A DNA stretch of 19,162 nucleotides from an uncultured Collinsella sp. (GTDB lineage Bacteria; Actinomycetota; Coriobacteriia; Coriobacteriales; Coriobacteriaceae). Below, piece after piece: positions 14,500 to 19,162 of this stretch; position 1 is the stretch's first letter, and every line of letters starts with the position of its first letter. Below the pieces are notes generated by a model. It ran no database searches, had not been told where the DNA came from, and saw only the letters and a list, made by a program, of their open reading frames with translations. The stretch covers positions 1 through 19,162 of the forward strand of contig UQMV01000038.1 in NCBI GenBank assembly GCA_900542315.1, given 5' to 3'. The translations under genes were made by a program, and so were the position numbers.

Positions 14500-14985
14500 G
14501 TATTATTTTGATTCTGCTCTTTCATCAAGCCCCTTAAAACAACAATCGGCATTGTTGGACACAGCGTGCAAGTTCATTGAACGATTCAATATGCATCGTC
14601 CCTAGTTAAATGACGTCTTATGCAAATACCTTTAATCCGCTTGGGGCCGACGAATCTTTTGACTGTCCGCAGAAGCTTTCCCGGAATTCCCCATGGATAG
14701 ACGCACCGGCAATCGCTTTGTTATCTGGCTTATTGCGCATTGCCGGACCGTCTGGGAGAAAGTGCAATCTACCGCGTGGTCAACTAGCGTTTCATCGGAA
14801 TCGACCGCATCCGCGCCAAATACTAAATCGCAATCGTTGTAACTCGCCCGATCATATGACGGCAATTTCTCGCCTTAAAAATGAGCACGAAATAAGGGGG
14901 CAGCTGTTTGCAACTTGCTTTATTCGTAAGTGTTTTTACTGAAAAAACAATCACCAACCAAACAGCACTATTAACAGCACTATTA
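14500..14985. other. Gene-free stretch
   Basis: No convincing gene, RNA or strong hairpin is visible. Short frames on both strands (for example 14632-14865 minus) lack ribosome binding sites and recognisable motifs. It may be decayed coding DNA. A tandem AACAGCACTATTA repeat occurs near 14961-14985. Confidence 0.5.
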
Positions 14986-15089
14986 ATTGTTTGGCTCTTT
15001 GCTGTACAGCCATCTTTCGTATACGCCTCTCGTCTATCTCTCATCTCACGGTTGGAGACGAAAGGTGTGCGGGAGTGGATAATTGGACG
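14986..15089. repeat. Right copy of the diverged repeat flanking the island
   Basis: Matches 4677-4803 at both ends and contains one intact TATCTCTC (15035-15042), the same half-site as at the AlbA_2 regulator. A further related piece, GGATTATTTCGTCC then GAAAATCC, lies at about 15103-15124; the left flank has GGATTATT and GAAAATCC at 4791-4815. The rest of 15090-15240 is non-coding leader with a TATACT at 15215-15220. Confidence 0.55.
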
Positions 15090-15240
15090 GCATTTGGGCC
15101 TGCGACGGATTATTTCGTCCGAAAATCCACGCTCATTTGGCGGGACACGCGGGGCCTATGCCCAATCCGCTGGCATCGTCTTCAGTTCGCCGCAGAGCCG
15201 CGGTCCCATATGGGTATACTCTCGAGGATTCGACTCGATT

Positions 15241-15256
15241 CGCCCCCGCTGGGGCG
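15241..15256 (+). promoter_or_regulatory. Hairpin directly before the protease ribosome binding site
   Basis: CGCCCC (15241-15246) pairs with GGGGCG (15251-15256) around CGCT, four bases before the AAGGAG site. A short stable stem here could influence translation initiation; it lacks a T run, so it is not a terminator. Confidence 0.4.
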
Positions 15257-15272
15257 TCAAAGGAGACTGTAT

Positions 15273-18200
15273 ATGCCCACTACCTCAACCGACCCGCGCG
15301 CTGCTGCTGCCGCGCTGCTGGTGCCCGGTACCATCTGCCACGGTTTTGCCGTCGAGCGCCGCGAGACCGTGCCCGAGCTCGACTCGGACGCCTACGTGCT
15401 GCGCCACACCGCATCGGGCGCTCGCCTGCTGTACCTGGCGTGCGACGACGAAAACAAGGCTTTTGCCATTGGCTTTAAGACGCCGCCGGCCGATTCCACC
15501 GGCGTGTTCCATATTCTTGAGCACTCGGTGCTGTGCGGATCGGCCAAGTTCCCCGTCAAGGAGCCGTTCGTGGACCTGATCAAGAGCTCCATGCAGACGT
15601 TCCTCAACGCCATGACCTACCCCGACAAGACCATCTACCCCGTTGCCACCACCAACGAGCAGGATCTGTACAACCTGATGGACGTGTACCTGGACGCGGT
15701 GTTCAACCCGGCCATCTATACCAAACCCACCATTTTTGAGCAGGAGGGCTGGCACTACGAGCTGGACCTGCCGCAGGGCGTCGAGGGCGAGGGCGGCGAC
15801 AACTCCGCGAGCCTGCGCGAGGGCACGCTGCGTTATAACGGCGTGGTGTTCAACGAGATGAAGGGCGCGCTGTCCGACCCCATGAGCGTGCTGGACGATG
15901 CTGTTAACGCCGCGCTCTATCCTGACACCGCCTATGCGCACGAGAGCGGCGGCGACCCGCGCGCGATCCCCGCGCTCACCTACGAGCAGTTCCTGGACAC
16001 GCACGCGCGCCACTACAATCCTTCCAACTCTTATATAACGCTCTACGGCGACCTAGATGTGGACCGCGCACTGGCGTTTTTGGACGAGCGTTATCTGTCG
16101 CAGTCGAGTGCCGCGAGCCGCCGCATGGACACCGCCGTTGCCGCCGGCGAGGACCCGTCCGCGCTGGCGCCCAATCCGCTGGACGTGCAGGCGCCCGTGA
16201 CCTGCGAGTACAAGCGCGTCGAGATGGCCACCACGCCCGAGAACGCCCTGGTGGGCCTGGGTCTTGTGCTGGGCAGCGCACTCGACCGCAAGCGCACGAT
16301 CGCGGCGGACATCCTGTTCGAGGCACTGCTGGGTTCCAACGAGGCACCAGTTAAGAAGGCCATTCTGGCCGCCGGCCTGGGCGGCAACGTGGTGAGCTAC
16401 ACCGCAGCCGAGAGCCTGCAGCCCTACGAGCTCATCATGCTGCAAAACGCGCAGCCCGGCGTAGCGCGCGAGCTGCGCCGCGTGTTCCAGGACGCCTGCC
16501 GCGACCTGTGTGAGCACGGCGTTCCGCGCGAGCGCCTGGAAGCCATCATCAGCAGCAACGAGTACGACCTGCGCCAGCGCGACTACGGTATCGCCGACGG
16601 CGTGGCCATTGCGTGCGACGCGCTGAGCACCTGGCTCTACGATGACGACGCCGCGACGCTGGCGCTCAAGTACGGCCCAGTGTACGAGGAGCTGCGCGGC
16701 GAGCTGGACGGCAGCTACTTTGAGGACCTGCTGCGCGAGCTGGTGCTGCAGAACGATCACATGGCGCTGGTCGAGCTGGTGCCGGTGGACGCCGCCGAGG
16801 GTTCGGAGGGTGCCGAGGCCGCCGAGCTGGCAGCCAAGCGCGACGCCATGACCGATGCCGAGCTGGCCGACGTGGTCGAGCGCACGGCCGCGCTGCGTGC
16901 CGCGCAGGAGGCGGAGGACACGCCCGAGGACAAGGCAACGCTGCCGCGCCTGCGTGTATCCGACATTGGCGAGGCGCGCCCCGAGCCGCCGCTGGTCGTG
17001 GACACGACCGTGCCCATCCCCTGTCTGCGCCACGGCATCCCCACCAACCGCCTGGCCTACGCCATGCAGTACTTCGACCTGAGCTGCGTCGCATTTGAGG
17101 ACCTGCCCTACGTGACGCTGCTCTGCCGTCTGCTCAAGCAGCTGCCCACGCGCGAGCACTCGGCCGAGGAGCTCGACAACTTGCTCGCCGGCAAGCTGGG
17201 CTTTTTGAGCTTTACGACCGAGGTCATGACGCAGCCCGACGTGGACGGCGTGCGCCCCTACCTGCTGGTGAGCGCCGGCGCCCTGTCCGAAAAGATCGAC
17301 GCGCTGGCGAGCCTGCCGCGCGAGGTGTGGTCGAGCACGCTGTTGCTCGACGCCGACGCCGACCGCGTTCGCGACGTGCTCACGCAAATTCGCATTGGGC
17401 TTGAGCAGGGCTTTATCAACAACGGCCACTCGGCGGCGCTCGGTCGCGCGATGAGCTACAGTTCGCCTTCGGCCGTGGTGCGCGAGCAGCTCTCGGGCGT
17501 GGACTTCTACCTGTTCCTGCGCGATCTGCTCGAGCACTTTGACGAGCGACTGGACGACCTGCGCGCCAAGCTTGCCGAGCTGGCAGACCGCATCTTTGTG
17601 GCCGATGGCTGCATGGCGAGCTTTACCGGCAGCGACGAGGACTTTGACGCGTACTGGGATGCCGCGGGCAACTTGGGACTGGGAGCTGGCGACGGCGCCG
17701 ATGCCGGCCGCGACGCGCTCGTGGTGCCGCAGCCGTGCGACCGCCACGAGGCTTTTGTCATCCCCAGCGACATCTGCTTTGCGGCAAGCGCGTGCGACCC
17801 GCGTCGCCTGGGCATTGACGTGACGGGCGCCTGGGCGGTTGCCGCCAACGCACTCTCCTACGACTACCTGTGGAACGAGATCCGCGTGAAGGGCGGTGCG
17901 TACGGCTGCGGATTCCGCGCGGCCGGCGAGCGTCAGACGGCGTTCTACACCTACCGCGACCCGGCAATCGACCCCTCGATTGAGCGCGTGGCGCGCGCAG
18001 GCGAATGGCTCGGCAGCTTTGAGCCCGACGAGGCCGCCTTTGAGGGCTTTATCGTGAGCTGCGTGAGCGGCATGGACGCGCCGGTGAAGCCGTATGCGCT
18101 CACCAAGCGCCGCAACACGACCTACCTGGCCGGGCTTGATCCGCATGCGCGCGAGGAGCGTCGCGCCCAGATGCTCGCCGCCACGCCCGGTGAGCTGCGC

Positions 18201-18317
18201 TCGCTCGGCGCCGACGTGACGCGCATCGCAGCCGAGTCGCCCACCTGCGTCTTTGGCGGCCGAGACGTCATCGCCAAGAGCAACGCCGGCTTTAACGTAG
18301 TCGACCTGCTGGCATAA
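15273..18317 (+). CDS. M16C zinc metalloprotease (PreP/insulinase-like, presequence protease family)
   Basis: A 1,014-residue cytosolic peptidase of the PreP class, which degrades peptides in a closed two-halved chamber. The inverted zinc motif HILEH (80-84) supplies H80, E83 and H84; E195 in FNEMKGAL is the likely third metal ligand. EPFVDLIKSSMQTFLNAMTYPDKTIYPV (97-124, described by ends EPFVDL and TIYPV) is the usual PreP signature. The C-terminal half contains the second pair of M16 domains with GGAYGCGF near residue 875. A frame without stops continues upstream, but ATG 15273 has AAGGAG seven bases before it and begins at the family N-terminus. Codon use is strongly G/C-ending, typical of a native well-expressed gene. 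There is no signal peptide. The length matches full-size PreP-type enzymes. Confidence 0.93.
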   Translation: MPTTSTDPRAAAAALLVPGTICHGFAVERRETVPELDSDAYVLRHTASGARLLYLACDDENKAFAIGFKTPPADSTGVFHILEHSVLCGSAKFPVKEPFVDLIKSSMQTFLNAMTYPDKTIYPVATTNEQDLYNLMDVYLDAVFNPAIYTKPTIFEQEGWHYELDLPQGVEGEGGDNSASLREGTLRYNGVVFNEMKGALSDPMSVLDDAVNAALYPDTAYAHESGGDPRAIPALTYEQFLDTHARHYNPSNSYITLYGDLDVDRALAFLDERYLSQSSAASRRMDTAVAAGEDPSALAPNPLDVQAPVTCEYKRVEMATTPENALVGLGLVLGSALDRKRTIAADILFEALLGSNEAPVKKAILAAGLGGNVVSYTAAESLQPYELIMLQNAQPGVARELRRVFQDACRDLCEHGVPRERLEAIISSNEYDLRQRDYGIADGVAIACDALSTWLYDDDAATLALKYGPVYEELRGELDGSYFEDLLRELVLQNDHMALVELVPVDAAEGSEGAEAAELAAKRDAMTDAELADVVERTAALRAAQEAEDTPEDKATLPRLRVSDIGEARPEPPLVVDTTVPIPCLRHGIPTNRLAYAMQYFDLSCVAFEDLPYVTLLCRLLKQLPTREHSAEELDNLLAGKLGFLSFTTEVMTQPDVDGVRPYLLVSAGALSEKIDALASLPREVWSSTLLLDADADRVRDVLTQIRIGLEQGFINNGHSAALGRAMSYSSPSAVVREQLSGVDFYLFLRDLLEHFDERLDDLRAKLAELADRIFVADGCMASFTGSDEDFDAYWDAAGNLGLGAGDGADAGRDALVVPQPCDRHEAFVIPSDICFAASACDPRRLGIDVTGAWAVAANALSYDYLWNEIRVKGGAYGCGFRAAGERQTAFYTYRDPAIDPSIERVARAGEWLGSFEPDEAAFEGFIVSCVSGMDAPVKPYALTKRRNTTYLAGLDPHAREERRAQMLAATPGELRSLGADVTRIAAESPTCVFGGRDVIAKSNAGFNVVDLLA

Positions 18318-18330
18318 CCACAGCAAGCAA

Positions 18331-18367
18331 AACCGCCACAAAGGGGACAGGTACCTTTGTGGCGGTT
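18331..18367 (+). terminator. Terminator/REP-like stem-loop after the protease
   Basis: AACCGCCACAAAGG (18331-18344) pairs perfectly with CCTTTGTGGCGGTT (18354-18367). The loop and stem edge read GGGGACAGGTA. It lies 13 bp after the protease stop. The T run is poor, so it may work as a Rho-dependent or REP-like element. Confidence 0.7.
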
Positions 18368-18411
18368 CGAACACTTGTTCTATACGTACATGTGTTCTAT
18401 AGTATGGGTGA

Positions 18412-18448
18412 TTGCTTCGGGCTTAAATTGCAACTATAATATAGTTGC
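18412..18448 (+). promoter_or_regulatory. hicAB promoter with palindromic operator
   Basis: TTGCTT (18412-18417), a 17-bp spacer and TATAAT (18435-18440) form a near-consensus promoter. The palindrome GCAACTATAATATAGTTGC (18430-18448) is centred on the -10 box, the expected site for HicB autorepression. Two GTTCTATA direct repeats lie just upstream (about 18377 and 18394). Confidence 0.85.
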
Positions 18449-18463
18449 GGGATGTGAGGCAGG

Positions 18464-18727
18464 ATGACTCGGATCGACAAACTCATCGCCCAGCTGCTTA
18501 GCTGTCCTTCAACGTATAGATTCGCTGACTTTCTTAAAGTTATGGCTTCATATGGCTTTGAAATGGACAGCAAAGGCAAGACATCCGGATCGCGCGTTCG
18601 CTTCTACAGGCCATCAGATGGCAGGATGTTCGTAATGCACGCGCCTCATCCATCTGACGAATTGACAGCGGGGACCATTCGAAACATCGTTTGCTTTCTG
18701 CAAGATGTCGGAGGTAGTCATGAGTAA
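18464..18727 (+). CDS. hicA: HicA-family mRNA interferase toxin
   Basis: The 87-residue protein has the dsRBD-like HicA fold pattern: FLKVMASYGFEM, then KTSGSRVRFYR, HAPHPSDELTAGTIRNIV. HicA toxins cleave mRNA and arrest translation. The classical catalytic histidine of GSHH is replaced by arginine (GSRVRF), as in a recognised HicA subgroup that keeps the HxPHP segment; activity is therefore likely but unproven. GAGG sits four bases before the ATG. It overlaps hicB by 8 bp. Confidence 0.88.
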   Translation: MTRIDKLIAQLLSCPSTYRFADFLKVMASYGFEMDSKGKTSGSRVRFYRPSDGRMFVMHAPHPSDELTAGTIRNIVCFLQDVGGSHE

Positions 18728-19049
18728 CGTTTTGGCATACAAGGGTTATTTCGCCCCGGTTGAGTTCGATGCCGAACAGCATGTGCTAACAGGTATGGTC
18801 GCCGGCATTAGGGACGCAATCGTATTTGAAGGCTCCACGGCTGAAGAAGTGGAGCAATGCTTCCACGACGCCGTCGACGATTACCTTGAGTTTTGCGCCG
18901 AGAAGGGCAAGGAACCCGAGCGGGCTTTTAAGGGCTCGTTCAACGTAAGAACGGGCTCTGAGCTCCACAAGCAAGCAGCGCTAGCGGCGGCAAAGAAGGG
19001 TGAGTCACTCAATAAGTTTGTGACTGAAGCGATCGCTGCGGCGCTGTGA
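18720..19049 (+). CDS. hicB: HicB-family antitoxin
   Basis: The 109-residue antitoxin has an N-terminal HicB domain (YKGYFAPVEFD, GIRDAIVFEGSTAEEVEQCFHDAVDDY) that binds and blocks HicA. A C-terminal ribbon-helix-helix segment (GSFNVRTGSELHKQAALAAAKKGESLNKFVTEAI) is described here by its ends GSFNVR and NKFVTEAI; it should bind the upstream palindrome. ATG 18720 has GGAGG five bases upstream and overlaps the hicA stop, giving coupled translation in the toxin-first order usual for hicAB. Confidence 0.9.
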   Translation: MSNVLAYKGYFAPVEFDAEQHVLTGMVAGIRDAIVFEGSTAEEVEQCFHDAVDDYLEFCAEKGKEPERAFKGSFNVRTGSELHKQAALAAAKKGESLNKFVTEAIAAAL

Positions 19050-19063
19050 AGCCAACGTCGAGT

Positions 19064-19100
19064 CGAAGCCGCCACAAAGGGTGCCTTTGCGGCGGCTTCG
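19064..19100 (+). terminator. Terminator/stem-loop after hicB
   Basis: CGAAGCCGCCACAAAGG (19064-19080) and CCTTTGCGGCGGCTTCG (19084-19100) form a 17-bp stem with one mismatch and a GTG loop. Its core (CCGCCACAAAGG) repeats the stem at 18331-18367. Confidence 0.75.
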
Positions 19101-19115
19101 ACGTTTGCCCAGATA

Positions 19116-19154
19116 AAACCTGCCAAAATAAACCTGTCCCTTTTTGGTAGGTTT
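19116..19154. repeat. REP-like stem-loop with CCTGTCCC loop
   Basis: AAACCTGCCAAAA (19116-19128) pairs with TTTTGGTAGGTTT (19142-19154) with one G-U pair. The loop contains AACCTGTCCC, the reverse complement of the GGGACAGGT in the 18331-18367 element, suggesting a dispersed family. Confidence 0.55.
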
Positions 19155-19162
19155 GGGATGCT

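Noticed and set aside
14610..14942. Plus-strand 110-codon and overlapping minus-strand 77-codon frames in the gene-free stretch
   Set aside because: No Shine-Dalgarno, no recognisable domains, mixed composition; at most decayed coding DNA.
4823..15089. Transposon carrying the island
   Set aside because: No transposase, integrase or clear terminal inverted repeats with target duplications are visible; the flanking similarity is too diverged to be a target-site duplication.
16053..18374. 773-residue minus-strand frame opposite the protease
   Set aside because: Antisense shadow of the GC-rich M16C gene, with low-complexity composition; it also runs through the terminator.

Overview
The window looks like a chromosomal segment of a gut actinobacterium of the class Coriobacteriia, most likely Collinsella or a close relative. 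This is inferred from a GC-rich, strongly G/C-ending codon bias in the housekeeping-like genes, and from the combination of Amadori-product catabolism, mannose-family PTS genes, an AlbA-type regulator and short GGGACAGG-containing stem-loops. No rRNA or other taxonomic marker is present, so the assignment is an inference.

Left flank (1-4810): a 5'-truncated DUF5710/zinc-ribbon gene (+), then on the minus strand a small zinc-ribbon protein and an HNH endonuclease, then a lineage-type hypothetical gene (+), then a minus-strand AlbA_2/HATPase_c_4 transcriptional regulator. Upstream of the regulator lie two copies of a 52-bp block, each with three TTATCTCT-type half-sites.

Centre (4823-14421, all minus strand): a catabolic island for glycated amino acids (fructoselysine/glucoselysine type). 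In transcription order it holds a deglycase (copy 2), two GntR/UTRA regulators and a terminator. A promoter then leads into the mannose-family PTS IIA-IIB-IIC-IID, a second FrlB/GfrF-like SIS deglycase and an FrlD-like PfkB kinase. A weak terminator follows, then deglycase copy 1 and a collapsed IIC-IID pseudogene ending at a strong terminator. The expected pathway is PTS import with phosphorylation, or import by another route followed by FrlD-type phosphorylation, then SIS-domain hydrolysis to a hexose 6-phosphate and the free amine. The two outer deglycase genes are direct repeats differing by one silent base over 1,035 bp. They bracket a 7.7-kb unit.

Right flank (14422-19162, plus strand): about 850 bp without a convincing gene, including a diverged copy of the regulatory DNA found at the left edge of the island. 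It is followed by a 1,014-residue M16C (PreP-like) zinc metalloprotease, a hicAB toxin-antitoxin pair with a textbook palindromic promoter-operator, and three REP-like/terminator hairpins.

The most notable points are the CDS-exact near-identical deglycase duplication, the chimeric IIC'-'IID remnant of a second PTS, the coexistence of a PTS with an FrlD-type kinase, and related repeat DNA at both edges of the island.
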